This document shows positions 34,893-43,060 of a DNA stretch of 64,000 nucleotides, piece by piece; the first letter of the stretch is position 1, and the number at the start of each line of letters is the position of its first letter. The notes beneath the pieces were generated by a model. That model was not told the origin of the DNA. It made no database searches and was given only the letters and a program-made list of their open reading frames with translations. The DNA is taken from NCBI GenBank assembly GCA_000307935.1, contig AMWX01000012.1, positions 248,001-312,000 on the forward strand, given 5' to 3'. Source of the stretch: SAR86 cluster bacterium SAR86E. Its GTDB lineage: Bacteria > Pseudomonadota > Gammaproteobacteria > Magnimaribacterales > D2472. A program made the position numbers and the translations under genes.

Positions 34893-35965
34893 TGAATGAA
34901 TCTAACTCAAATAATCCTGATGGCAATAAAATTTTTTCAGGAACAAAAGAAGTAGCTAAAAATCTAAAGTTTAATGAAAAAGGTCTTCAAGAATGGATTA
35001 ATGACAATATTCCAAATTCTGGAAAAATTGTAAACATAGCTCAATTTAAAGGCGGGCAATCAAATCCTACGTATAAAATTGTAACTGAAAGAAAGGAATT
35101 TGTTTTAAGAAGAAAGCCTCCTGGAGTTTTACTTCCATCTGCTCATGCTGTAGATAGAGAATATAGAGTAATGACGGCACTGGAAAATACCGAGGTGCCA
35201 GTACCAAAAACATATGGGCTATGTGAAGATGAAGATGTCATTGGAACTCCTTTTTTTATAATGGATTTTCTTAATGGCAACATTTACTGGGATCTGTTGC
35301 TTGCTGAAAAATCTCCAGCAGAAAGAATGGAAATTTATAAAAGTAAAAATAATGTAATTGCACAACTTCATATGGTTGATTATGACTCTGTCGGATTATC
35401 AAGCTATGGCAAGCCTGGAAACTATATTGCAAGACAGGTTTCGAGATGGACAAAACAATATATTGCATCGGAAACTCAAAATATCCCTGCGATGAATAAC
35501 TTAATAGACTGGCTGCCATCAAATATTCCCGATGATGATGAAACCTCAATAGTGCATGGTGATTATCGTCTAGATAATATGGTTTTTAACTCTAATAATG
35601 AAGTCATGGGTGTTTTAGATTGGGAGCTTTCTACGCTTGGACATCCCATTGCAGATTTTAACTATCACTGTATTAGTTGGCGCAATATTCCACAACTTAC
35701 TGATGAAAAATTCTGCACTCAAAATGGCATTCCAAGTGAAAAGGAGTATCGAAATATGTACTCAGAAGTGACTGGTAAAAGTCTTGATGAAAATTGGGAG
35801 TTTTATACTATTTTTAATATTTTTAAACTTGCTGGAATCTTGCAAGGAATCATGGGAAGAGTAAGAGATGGGACAGCTGCAAGCAAACACGCAGAAGAGC
35901 GAGGAGATCAAGTTGGCCCGCTCGCAAAGGCGGCTTGGGATTTAGTAGAAAAAAATTATAAATAA
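34892..35965 (+). CDS. Phosphotransferase family protein (ACAD10/11 kinase-like)
   Basis: This 357-aa APH-fold protein has the N-lobe Lys in FVLRRKPPGVLLPSAHAVDREY (~77-98), the catalytic loop VHGDYRLDNMVF (~218-229) and the Asp metal motif VLDWELSTLGHPIADF (~240-255). This matches the subfamily fused to or found with acyl-CoA dehydrogenases (ACAD10/11), thought to phosphorylate 4-hydroxyacyl substrates. No acyl-CoA dehydrogenase lies in the window, so the substrate is unknown. It is the last gene of the plus-strand run starting at lptD. Confidence 0.88.
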   Translation: MNESNSNNPDGNKIFSGTKEVAKNLKFNEKGLQEWINDNIPNSGKIVNIAQFKGGQSNPTYKIVTERKEFVLRRKPPGVLLPSAHAVDREYRVMTALENTEVPVPKTYGLCEDEDVIGTPFFIMDFLNGNIYWDLLLAEKSPAERMEIYKSKNNVIAQLHMVDYDSVGLSSYGKPGNYIARQVSRWTKQYIASETQNIPAMNNLIDWLPSNIPDDDETSIVHGDYRLDNMVFNSNNEVMGVLDWELSTLGHPIADFNYHCISWRNIPQLTDEKFCTQNGIPSEKEYRNMYSEVTGKSLDENWEFYTIFNIFKLAGILQGIMGRVRDGTAASKHAEERGDQVGPLAKAAWDLVEKNYK

Positions 35966-35967
35966 AC

Positions 35968-36345
35968 TTATAACAATTCTGACAGCGGCTCAGATACAAA
36001 AGAATATTTTGCAATTTCATCACTTTCAAAAAGAATTTCGTCATCTTCGCTAAGCTGAAGGACTATGTCTATATCCAGTGTCCTAGATGAAAATTTTGGA
36101 GCGCTTCGATCTCTCCCAGCCTTATCTTCGATATCTTTTAACTTCTTGTTGAGCTCATCAAAAGAAAGGGAGCAAGAGCCACAGAAAACAAGATTCAAGA
36201 AATCTTCCCCATCAAAACCTTCTGCAGGAGTTTTATGTATTGAAGAGGAGAGTGTATTTTCAAAAATATTGCTCAACTCAAAAATAGCTAAATCTAGATG
36301 ATTGACTGGATCAATATTACTCCCTAGAGATAAATAGTATTTCAT
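35968..36345 (-). CDS. folK: 6-hydroxymethyl-7,8-dihydropterin pyrophosphokinase (short HPPK)
   Basis: This 125-aa protein is shorter than E. coli HPPK (159 aa) but has its main landmarks: the N-terminal YYLSLGSNIDP, TPAEGFDGEDFLNLV in the substrate region, and the FSSRTLDIDIVLQ signature carrying the magnesium-binding Asp pair. The missing length is in the loop after the signature and the C-terminal part (EIAKYSFVSEPLSELL). It overlaps folB by one base. A functional but trimmed HPPK is likely; loss of activity cannot be excluded. Confidence 0.88.
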   Translation of the reverse strand: MKYYLSLGSNIDPVNHLDLAIFELSNIFENTLSSSIHKTPAEGFDGEDFLNLVFCGSCSLSFDELNKKLKDIEDKAGRDRSAPKFSSRTLDIDIVLQLSEDDEILFESDEIAKYSFVSEPLSELL

Positions 36346-36692
36346 TATCTGTGAATAATTACCCCAACATCATTTGCATTTCTAAGTGCGCCTGGCTTTG
36401 ATACTCTGAGTTTCAGTGAGGTTACATTAAATTCATTTTTCACCAAATCAGCAATGCTTTCCGCTAAGGTTTCTTGCAGCTGGAACTTAGAGTTTTCAAC
36501 AAACTTAATAATTCCTTTGGTAATACTTTTATAATCTAGGGTATCCTCAATGGCATCGGTTTTTGCAGCTTTTTTACAGTCAAACATAATCTCTAAATCG
36601 ATGCTAACCTCTTGACGGACTTTTCTTTCCCATCCAAAAATTCCTATGATTGTTTGAATTCTTAAATCTTTAATGTACATCACATCTTTCAT
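36345..36692 (-). CDS. folB: Dihydroneopterin aldolase (or epimerase-type FolX)
   Basis: This 115-aa tetrahydrobiopterin-synthase-fold protein has YIKDLRIQTIIGIFGWERK at the N-terminus (catalytic Glu of the GVxxxE block), DYKSITKGIIKFVENSKFQLQETLAE in the middle, and a final LRVSKPGALRNANDVGVII, all FolB features. ATG at 36692 is used; an alternative ATG four codons in (MYIKD) is possible. It lies between tsaD (1-bp gap) and folK. A FolX assignment is less likely next to folK. Confidence 0.92.
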   Translation of the reverse strand: MKDVMYIKDLRIQTIIGIFGWERKVRQEVSIDLEIMFDCKKAAKTDAIEDTLDYKSITKGIIKFVENSKFQLQETLAESIADLVKNEFNVTSLKLRVSKPGALRNANDVGVIIHR

Positions 36693-36693
36693 T

Positions 36694-37692
36694 TTATTCA
36701 GTCCCTAAAGGCCATCTTGCTCGAGCGTGAGAAGTTAATTCCAGGGAGGCATGGTTTGCCTTTAGATTGCCTAGATAGGCAATCATGGCAGCATTATCTG
36801 TGCAATGAGCAATTGGTGGATATAAAACTGTAATATTAAGTTCCTGCTGCAAAGAAGAAATTTTCTTTCTTAGTAAACCATTTGCTGCCACTCCTCCTGC
36901 CAAAACAATGCCTTGCCTTCCAGTATCCTTAATTGCCTTGGTAATTTTTTTCACCAAAACTTCAATTGCAGCATATTGAAATGAGGCCGCAATATCTGCT
37001 TGAACTTCTTTGGTTATGGTATCCAAATCCTGGACAGCATAAAGAACTGCTGTTTTTAAACCACTAAAACTAAAATCATAATTTTGGCTATTTTGCATGG
37101 GCTGAGGAAATTGAAATTTTGCAGAGTCACCAGTTTTTGCAATTCGTTCTATTTCTGGACCTCCTGGATATCCCAAACCTAAAAGTTTTGCAACTTTGTC
37201 AAATGCCTCTCCTACAGCATCATCTCTTGATTGACCAAGTATCTCGTAATCGCCCAAGCCCCTAACATCAACGATTAATGAGTGACCGCCTGAAACTAGA
37301 AGAGTTAAAAAAGGAAAGTCTAATTTGTCTCCACTTAGAAAAGGAGCCATCAAGTGACCTTCAAGATGATTTACTGGAATGAGCGGTCGATTTAGAGCAA
37401 CAGATAATCCTTGAGCAAAGTTTTCACCTATTAAAAGTGCCCCCAAGAGTCCCGGACCAGCAGTGTAAGCTATCTGATCAATCGAATTAGGACTTATTGC
37501 TCCAAGGGCTTTCTTGAAAATTTGATTTATTTTTTGGCAATGGTCTCTAGATGCAAGCTCTGGTATTACTCCACCATACTCCGCATGAAGATCTATTTGA
37601 GAAAAAACTGCCTCTCCTATTAATCCCTTGTTAGAATCATAAAGAGCTATAGCGGTTTCATCGCATGAAGTTTCAATACCAAGTGTTATCAT
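36694..37692 (-). CDS. tsaD: tRNA N6-adenosine threonylcarbamoyltransferase TsaD
   Basis: This 332-aa ASKHA-fold enzyme makes t6A in tRNAs reading ANN codons, with TsaB/C/E. Motifs: LGIETSCDETAIAL (residues ~3-16), YTAGPGLLGALLIG, the metal-binding NHLEGHLMAPF (~108), LLVSGGHSLIVDV and VLAGGVAANGLLRK (~264). It is divergent from rpsU, the classical arrangement in Gammaproteobacteria. Confidence 0.97.
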   Translation of the reverse strand: MITLGIETSCDETAIALYDSNKGLIGEAVFSQIDLHAEYGGVIPELASRDHCQKINQIFKKALGAISPNSIDQIAYTAGPGLLGALLIGENFAQGLSVALNRPLIPVNHLEGHLMAPFLSGDKLDFPFLTLLVSGGHSLIVDVRGLGDYEILGQSRDDAVGEAFDKVAKLLGLGYPGGPEIERIAKTGDSAKFQFPQPMQNSQNYDFSFSGLKTAVLYAVQDLDTITKEVQADIAASFQYAAIEVLVKKITKAIKDTGRQGIVLAGGVAANGLLRKKISSLQQELNITVLYPPIAHCTDNAAMIAYLGNLKANHASLELTSHARARWPLGTE

Positions 37693-37742
37693 AAAAAAGT
37701 TTTTGCATTCCCTCTATAAAAAGAATAAACTACCCAGCAATT

Positions 37743-37961
37743 ATGCCTTCTATAATAATAAAAGAAACAGAATACTTCGACGTTGGTCTTAGAAAATTTA
37801 AAAGAGCTTGTGAAAAAGCTGCAATAGTACCCGAGATCCGCGCAAGAGAATTCTATGAAAAACCAACAGCCGTTAGAAAAAGAAAAATGGCTGCGGCTGT
37901 AAAGCGCGCCCATAAAACTAATAGAAAATATAGTTTCTCTCGACAGCGGTCATATCGCTAA
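37743..37961 (+). CDS. rpsU: 30S ribosomal protein S21
   Basis: This 72-aa, very basic protein matches S21 (E. coli 71 aa): [33 protein letters not shown] and a basic RQRSYR end. A weak promoter may lie just upstream (TTGCAT 37703-37708, 17-bp spacer, TAAACT 37726-37731), leaving a leader of only ~5 nt. S21 helps translation initiation. In most Gammaproteobacteria rpsU heads the operon with dnaG and rpoD; here those genes are about 26 kb away and yqeY follows instead. Confidence 0.97.
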   Translation: MPSIIIKETEYFDVGLRKFKRACEKAAIVPEIRAREFYEKPTAVRKRKMAAAVKRAHKTNRKYSFSRQRSYR

Positions 37962-37962
37962 T

Positions 37963-38406
37963 TTGTCTCTACTAGAATCCATCAATCAAGATTTAAAAGC
38001 AGCAATGCTTAGCAAAGACGTCGTTACGCGTGATACTCTTAGAATGTTAATTTCAGAAATTAAGAAGTTTGAAATTGATGAAAAAGTTGAGGCAAACGAC
38101 ATCACGATATCTACATTAATAAATAAAAATGTTAAGCAAAGAAGAGATTCTATCGATCAGTTCAAAAAAGGTGCGCGCGATGATCTTGTTGCAACTGAAC
38201 AAAAGCAACTGGATGTTATTTTAAAGTATCTTCCTGAACAACTCTCTGAGGATGAGATCCATACAATTGTCAAAGATGGTATTAATGAAGTTTCCGCTGC
38301 CGGCATGCAGGATATGGGAAAGTTGATGGGCCATCTAAAACCTAAATTTGAAGGCAAAGCGGACATGTCAATCGTAAGCAAGTTCGTAAAAGAATTACTG
38401 AGTTAA
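37963..38406 (+). CDS. yqeY: GatB/YqeY family protein
   Basis: This 147-aa helical protein is homologous to the tail domain of GatB. TTG at 37963, one base after the rpsU stop, gives SLLESINQDLKAAMLSKD, matching the family N-terminus; the first in-frame ATG would remove 15 conserved residues. Other blocks are QRRDSIDQFKKGARDDLVATEQ, KYLPEQLSEDEI and GMQDMGKLMGHLKPKFEGKADMSIVSKFVKELLS. It may act with tRNA or amidotransferases, but the function is unproven. Coupling to rpsU is a widespread arrangement. Confidence 0.95.
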   Translation: MSLLESINQDLKAAMLSKDVVTRDTLRMLISEIKKFEIDEKVEANDITISTLINKNVKQRRDSIDQFKKGARDDLVATEQKQLDVILKYLPEQLSEDEIHTIVKDGINEVSAAGMQDMGKLMGHLKPKFEGKADMSIVSKFVKELLS

Positions 38407-38413
38407 TAATTAT

Positions 38414-39655
38414 CTAATGCTTATAAGAAGATGGTTTATCTTCTTTATTCGTATATCTTTCAGTTAATCTAGAGGATCTTGAGGATAGATCTTGAATCAC
38501 CCCATCAATCATAACGATCTTTGGGAAAGAGGATGGTTCTAAAGGGTCTCCATCCCAAACAATAATATCTGCAAATTTTCCAGACTCAATTGATCCCCTA
38601 TTACCCAATTTAAAGGTATCTGCAACAACCTTAGTCATGCCAGCAATTGCTGATTCATATGACATCCCGTGAGCAACTGCATTGCCAGATCCTTGTCTCA
38701 TAAGATGATAATTGTGACTTCGTTGAGTACTAAACATAATTTTAATTCCAGCTTGATCCAAAATTCTGCCAAGCTCAAGGCTTGAGCCCAATTCATCAAA
38801 TGAGTTTGGAATATTATCCATAGGGTCAATTATAACTGGGGTGTCACTCTCCTTTATTCTATCAAGAACCATTGGCGCCTCTTCGATACTAACTAAAACT
38901 AAATTCAAGTTGTATTTTTCTTTTAAAGCTAATGCCTGCAAAATATCAACCGCACGATTTGTTTCTAGGACAAATGGTAAGCCTTCATTAACCACTTTTC
39001 CCAACGCGAATATGTCTTGAGATTGAATGTCTAACTTTTCAACTAAACTTAATTCAAGAATCTCTTGAATAGGAGTTGTTCCAAGCATTCTGCCAATATC
39101 CAACAATGAATCTAGCATCGATAAAGTCTCAGCACGAGACCCATAGGTTGCTCCGATTCTTCCAAACATAGCAATATCTTTTAAACCCTTAATTTCAAGA
39201 CTTCCATCTAAAATAAAATAAGAACCCAAACCAAATACTGAAGCTCGAGATGGGCTTGGGGTGCTGATTGCACTGGTAATTCCGTTGCTTCTATTCCAAG
39301 GAATACCAGTAGAATGTGGATTAAATGCATTAAAAATACTAAATCCTGCAGTTAAAACCTCTGACTCATCATCACGCGTCACATCTAAAGCATTAATTTC
39401 AACAATTCCTAAATTGCTTAAAGGTGAAATTAATCCAGGCGTTACTGGTAATCCATCGAGCTCAATAACTCTTGTATTCCCATCAATGATCAAATTATCT
39501 CCAACGGCTTTAATAATATTATCAGAAAGTAAAATATCTTGAATAATGGCGGAGTTTCCATCTCCAGAGTGTACTAAGCCCCCTTTTAATAAAACTGTCT
39601 CAGACGATAAAGAAGTACCTAATAAGAAAAATAAACTTAAATAAAAATATCTCAT
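38414..39655 (-). CDS. Amidohydrolase-superfamily exported protein lacking the HxH metal motif
   Basis: This 413-aa protein has a signal peptide (MRYFYLSLFFLLGTSLS) and the beta-sandwich of amidohydrolases. At the position of the first metal motif (normally TPGLID-x-H-x-H), it reads VTPGLISPLSNLGIVE, with no histidines. The C-terminal SIESGKFADIIVWDGDPLEPSSFP block is typical of the fold. It follows an intact amidohydrolase lipoprotein by one base, so it may be a non-catalytic partner in a heteromer or bind metal differently. Similar tandem pairs occur in other marine Gammaproteobacteria as I recall. The substrate is unknown. Confidence 0.85.
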   Translation of the reverse strand: MRYFYLSLFFLLGTSLSSETVLLKGGLVHSGDGNSAIIQDILLSDNIIKAVGDNLIIDGNTRVIELDGLPVTPGLISPLSNLGIVEINALDVTRDDESEVLTAGFSIFNAFNPHSTGIPWNRSNGITSAISTPSPSRASVFGLGSYFILDGSLEIKGLKDIAMFGRIGATYGSRAETLSMLDSLLDIGRMLGTTPIQEILELSLVEKLDIQSQDIFALGKVVNEGLPFVLETNRAVDILQALALKEKYNLNLVLVSIEEAPMVLDRIKESDTPVIIDPMDNIPNSFDELGSSLELGRILDQAGIKIMFSTQRSHNYHLMRQGSGNAVAHGMSYESAIAGMTKVVADTFKLGNRGSIESGKFADIIVWDGDPLEPSSFPKIVMIDGVIQDLSSRSSRLTERYTNKEDKPSSYKH

Positions 39656-39656
39656 A

Positions 39657-41054
39657 TTATTCCACTCTATTGTTTTGCGGCTGAATGATTCCTAAATCAA
39701 AATCAGTAATTGGTTGAATTTTAGGATTATGCATGTCAAAGACCAATGCTCCATCTATAAATACTTTCTCAGCTCTGGAATAAACACTAAATGGATTTCC
39801 TGTCCACAAAACTACATCTGCATCTTTATCAATTTCTATCGAGCCTGTTTTATTAAGAATTCCAGCTGCTTTTGCAGGGTTGCTTGTAATCCACCTCATT
39901 GCGTGAGCTTTTGAAATGTCAAATCCTGCTCTATTGCCAGCAGCCATTGCTTTGGCAGCTTCCTGATTTAAGTGCTGAATGCCAACGGCATCGTCTGAAT
40001 GAACTATTGCACATCCTGTTCCATTTCTTGCTTGATCTATTATTGCAATATTGGCTTGGACCATATCATAAGCCTCATGCTTAAAGCCCCACCAATCAGC
40101 CCACATGGCAGCACAAATCCCCTCATCAGCAAGTAGATCAGCAATTTTATATGCCTCAACAGCATGATGGAAAGCGGTTATTTTATAATTAAACTCTCGA
40201 GATAATTCAATCATCATTGCCATTTCTTCAGCGCGATAACAATGATTTTGGATTAAAATTTCATCATTTAAGACACCCATCAGTGTATCCATGGCCAGAT
40301 CTCTTTTAGGCCTTCGGTCAATATTGTCTTCATTCATGCCATCGGTATATTCAACAGCATCTATCCAAGCGCTCCTGTAACCTGCCATATTACCCATTCT
40401 TGTAGATGGTGCTTGTCTTCTATTCCCATAAACACGCTTGGGATTTTCACCACATGCCATTTTAAGTGAGTGCGGTGCTCCTGGAAATTTCATATCTTGA
40501 ATTGTATTTTTTGAAATATTTTTAAAAGTTGCTCCACGTCCACCGAATAAATTTGCAGATCCTGGCAAGACATGAAATGCTGTTACACCACCCTTTAAAG
40601 CAAGAGCAAACTGAGGATCTTGCGTCCAAAGTGAGTGCTCCGCCCAGACTTCTGCAGTTACTGGAGAGGTAGCCTCATTTCCATCTGAACTAGTTGACAC
40701 TCCTGGTGCAGAATAAACTCCCATATGAGAATGAATATCTATTATTCCAGGAGTAATCCACTTATCACTTGCATCTATGATTAATGCATTATTTGAATCA
40801 ATAGATTTATTAATCTCAATAATCTTTCCATCTGAAAGCAAAAGATCATAATTTATAAACTCGCCGCCTAGACCATCATAGATATTTGCCGATTTCAACA
40901 GAACAGGCTGTGAATCCATTGATTTATATGTTGAATTAAATGCATCATCGATTCCTGGGTTGATAGATTCATTATCACTGAAGGACACATTGAAAGAATC
41001 TGAGCAGCCAACAAGCACAATGAATGATGCAAAAATAAATAGCCATTTTTTCAT
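39657..41054 (-). CDS. Amidohydrolase family lipoprotein
   Basis: From ATG 41054 this is a 465-aa protein with a lipoprotein signal (MKKWLFIFASFIVLVGCSDS, lipobox LVGC). An in-frame start at 41240 lies inside rph on the other strand and is rejected. The amidohydrolase metal ligands are present: HSH in IDIHSHMG, His in LIQNHCYRAEEM, His in ITAFHHAVEA, and Asp in IVHSDDAVG. The C-terminus has the usual GSIEIDKDADVVLWTGNPF. Imidazolonepropionase-like or dipeptidase-like activity in the periplasm is possible, but the substrate is not identifiable. It heads a two-gene unit with the HxH-less paralogue. Confidence 0.9.
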   Translation of the reverse strand: MKKWLFIFASFIVLVGCSDSFNVSFSDNESINPGIDDAFNSTYKSMDSQPVLLKSANIYDGLGGEFINYDLLLSDGKIIEINKSIDSNNALIIDASDKWITPGIIDIHSHMGVYSAPGVSTSSDGNEATSPVTAEVWAEHSLWTQDPQFALALKGGVTAFHVLPGSANLFGGRGATFKNISKNTIQDMKFPGAPHSLKMACGENPKRVYGNRRQAPSTRMGNMAGYRSAWIDAVEYTDGMNEDNIDRRPKRDLAMDTLMGVLNDEILIQNHCYRAEEMAMMIELSREFNYKITAFHHAVEAYKIADLLADEGICAAMWADWWGFKHEAYDMVQANIAIIDQARNGTGCAIVHSDDAVGIQHLNQEAAKAMAAGNRAGFDISKAHAMRWITSNPAKAAGILNKTGSIEIDKDADVVLWTGNPFSVYSRAEKVFIDGALVFDMHNPKIQPITDFDLGIIQPQNNRVE

Positions 41055-41097
41055 AATAGATTTTCCTCTAAAAAGATTATAGGCACTTTTAAAGAGA

Positions 41098-41103
41098 TAT
41101 AAT
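41098..41103 (+). promoter_or_regulatory. Consensus -10 box immediately before rph
   Basis: A perfect TATAAT lies only 6 bp before the A of the rph ATG at 41110, and no good -35 is seen at 16-18 bp. Transcription from it would start at or next to the start codon, giving a leaderless or near-leaderless message. No Shine-Dalgarno is visible before that ATG. Confidence 0.4.
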
Positions 41104-41109
41104 ATTAGT

Positions 41110-41814
41110 ATGACAAGAAAAAATAATAGAAAAACAAATGAAATGCGTTCCATTGAAATAGAACTTGGAGTGAATAAACATGCAGAGGGTTCAGCTCTTA
41201 TTAAATTTGGAGATACGCATGTCATATGTACAGCGAGCATCGAAAATCATGTTCCTAGATGGATGCGAGGCTCAAATGAAGGATGGATAACCGCTGAATA
41301 TGGAATGCTTCCTCGCTCTACCCATGAGCGAATGAATCGAGAGGCCGCAAGAGGCAAACAAAGTGGCAGAACTATGGAAATTCAAAGATTAATCGGTAGA
41401 TCTTTGCGGCAGGCAGTTAACTTGAAATACCTGAAAGATAAAACAATAAATATTGATTGTGATGTGATTCAAGCTGATGGGGGAACTAGAACAGCGTCAA
41501 TAAGTGGAGCCTGCGTGGCACTGTTTGAAGCTATAAAAAATTCACATGATGATCAGCGTGCTATAAAGGAATATGTTGCTGCTGTTTCAATTGGACTTAA
41601 AGATGGAACGCCTTTCTTAGATCTAGACTACGATGAAGACAGCGATGCAGATACAGACTTAAATGTAGTAATGACTGAAAACGGAGGGATTATCGAAATT
41701 CAAGGTACTGCTGAAAAAAATCCTTTTACAAAAGATCAGCTGGATGAAATGATTATGTCTGCATCAAATGGCATTGCAGATATAGTAAGTTTTCAAAAAT
41801 CATGCCTGAGCTAA
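41110..41814 (+). CDS. rph: Ribonuclease PH
   Basis: This 234-aa phosphorolytic exoribonuclease trims tRNA 3' ends. Clear motifs: [22 protein letters not shown] (written in parts: KHAEGS near residue 24, GDTHV near 36), [17 protein letters not shown] (~61-77), [28 protein letters not shown] (~120) and [20 protein letters not shown] (~185). The size matches family members (238 aa). It lies divergent from the amidohydrolase pair and overlaps pyrE by 13 bp; rph-pyrE is conserved in Gammaproteobacteria. Confidence 0.97.
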   Translation: MTRKNNRKTNEMRSIEIELGVNKHAEGSALIKFGDTHVICTASIENHVPRWMRGSNEGWITAEYGMLPRSTHERMNREAARGKQSGRTMEIQRLIGRSLRQAVNLKYLKDKTINIDCDVIQADGGTRTASISGACVALFEAIKNSHDDQRAIKEYVAAVSIGLKDGTPFLDLDYDEDSDADTDLNVVMTENGGIIEIQGTAEKNPFTKDQLDEMIMSASNGIADIVSFQKSCLS

Positions 41815-42449
41815 AACACTTCCAAAAAAATTTTATTGAGCTTGCATTAGAATCTAATGCACTGGAATTTGGAAAATTTACGCTTAAATCAGGTAGAACA
41901 AGTCCATATTTTTTTAATGCTGCAAAAATGCTGAATGGTTGTAATTTACATCAACTAGCCACTTGCTATGTAGATAAAATTAAAGATTCAAATGTTAAAT
42001 TTGATTCCTTGTATGGGCCTGCATATAAGGGCATTTTCTTGGGAACAATTGTAGCCATGATATATAGTCATGAAGGAACTCCAATCCCGCTGTCTTTTAA
42101 TAGAAAGGAAATAAAAGATCATGGTGAGGGAGGTAACATCATTGGCTCTAATCCGACTGGAGAAGTTATGATTATTGATGACGTTCTATCTGCTGGTACT
42201 GCAGCGAGAGAATCAATCAATCTCATAAAAATTTATGATGCCTTACCAAAATTTTTTCTTGTCGGACTTGATAGGCAGGAAAAAGGAAACGGTGACTTTT
42301 CTGCAAAGCATGATCTTGCAAAGAACTTCGGTATAAATGTTTTATCAATTATCAATTTAGATGATCTCATTTACTTTTCCCTTAATAATGAAAATTTTAG
42401 TTCATATGCGGAAGAGCTTGAACGTTATCGAACTGAATGGGGCGCATAA
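41802..42449 (+). CDS. pyrE: Orotate phosphoribosyltransferase
   Basis: This 215-aa type I phosphoribosyltransferase makes OMP. Visible are [13 protein letters not shown] (~25-37), [11 protein letters not shown] (~72), [13 protein letters not shown], the catalytic loop (~100-112), and the PRPP-binding [17 protein letters not shown] (~122-138). The start lies within the last 13 bp of rph. The stop overlaps ribE by one base (TAATG). In E. coli rph-pyrE is attenuated; no clear attenuator hairpin can be seen here because the genes overlap. Confidence 0.97.
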   Translation: MPELKHFQKNFIELALESNALEFGKFTLKSGRTSPYFFNAAKMLNGCNLHQLATCYVDKIKDSNVKFDSLYGPAYKGIFLGTIVAMIYSHEGTPIPLSFNRKEIKDHGEGGNIIGSNPTGEVMIIDDVLSAGTAARESINLIKIYDALPKFFLVGLDRQEKGNGDFSAKHDLAKNFGINVLSIINLDDLIYFSLNNENFSSYAEELERYRTEWGA

Positions 42450-43060
42450 TGTTTACTGGAATTGTAAGTGGTTCAGGCACGGTCCAAAGAATAATAAAAA
42501 ATGAGGACTACATTACAATAACTGTAAGAGCTCCAAAAGGTTTTTCAAAAAATCTAATAAAAGGTTCTAGTATTGCTGTGAACGGAGTTTGCCTAACAGT
42601 AAAAAAAGGTAAAACAGATAACCTTGAGTTTGATGTAATTGATGAAACCTTAGATAAAACGAATTTAAAAAGTCTGGCAAAATCAGACAAAGTAAACTTA
42701 GAGCGTTCTATGACTGCTGCAACCGAGATTGGCGGTCATTTAGTATCAGGTCACATTCATGGAGTCGGAAAGGTACTGAAAGTGATAAATAAAGCTAAAA
42801 CAAAAGATCTACTTATCAAAATTCCTCAGGATCTAAGAGAATACTTTTTCTACAAAGGTTACGTGGCTCTAAATGGGTGCAGTCTTACAATTGGAAAGGT
42901 ACTGAAATCATCCTTCTATATTCACCTTATTCCTGAAACTCTAACTATAACAACGTTTAAAGACATAGCTTTAGGAGATATTATCAATATTGAAGTTGAT
43001 CAATCAACGATAAACACTGTGGAAACAGTAAAGAGGGTTATGTTTGAGAAAAAAGCTTAG
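42449..43060 (+). CDS. ribE: Riboflavin synthase alpha chain
   Basis: Riboflavin synthase of 203 aa counted from ATG 42449, which overlaps the pyrE stop and gives the canonical MFTGIV start. An in-frame start at 42437 would add four residues and is rejected. The two lumazine-binding repeats are visible: the first with SSIAVNGVCLTV (~36-47) and the second with GYVALNGCSLTIGKV (~130-144). MTAATEIGGHLVSGHIHG joins them. It dismutates 6,7-dimethyl-8-ribityllumazine to riboflavin. No FMN riboswitch precedes it. The 3' end overlaps the convergent pyrB by 23 bp. Confidence 0.96.
   Translation: MFTGIVSGSGTVQRIIKNEDYITITVRAPKGFSKNLIKGSSIAVNGVCLTVKKGKTDNLEFDVIDETLDKTNLKSLAKSDKVNLERSMTAATEIGGHLVSGHIHGVGKVLKVINKAKTKDLLIKIPQDLREYFFYKGYVALNGCSLTIGKVLKSSFYIHLIPETLTITTFKDIALGDIINIEVDQSTINTVETVKRVMFEKKA

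Noticed and set aside
41055-41240. N-terminal extension of the amidohydrolase lipoprotein to 527 aa
   Set aside because: The extension lies within rph on the other strand and would bury a perfect lipoprotein signal peptide beginning at 41054.
42380-42460. FMN riboswitch before ribE
   Set aside because: ribE starts within the pyrE stop codon and no RFN-type structure is apparent upstream.
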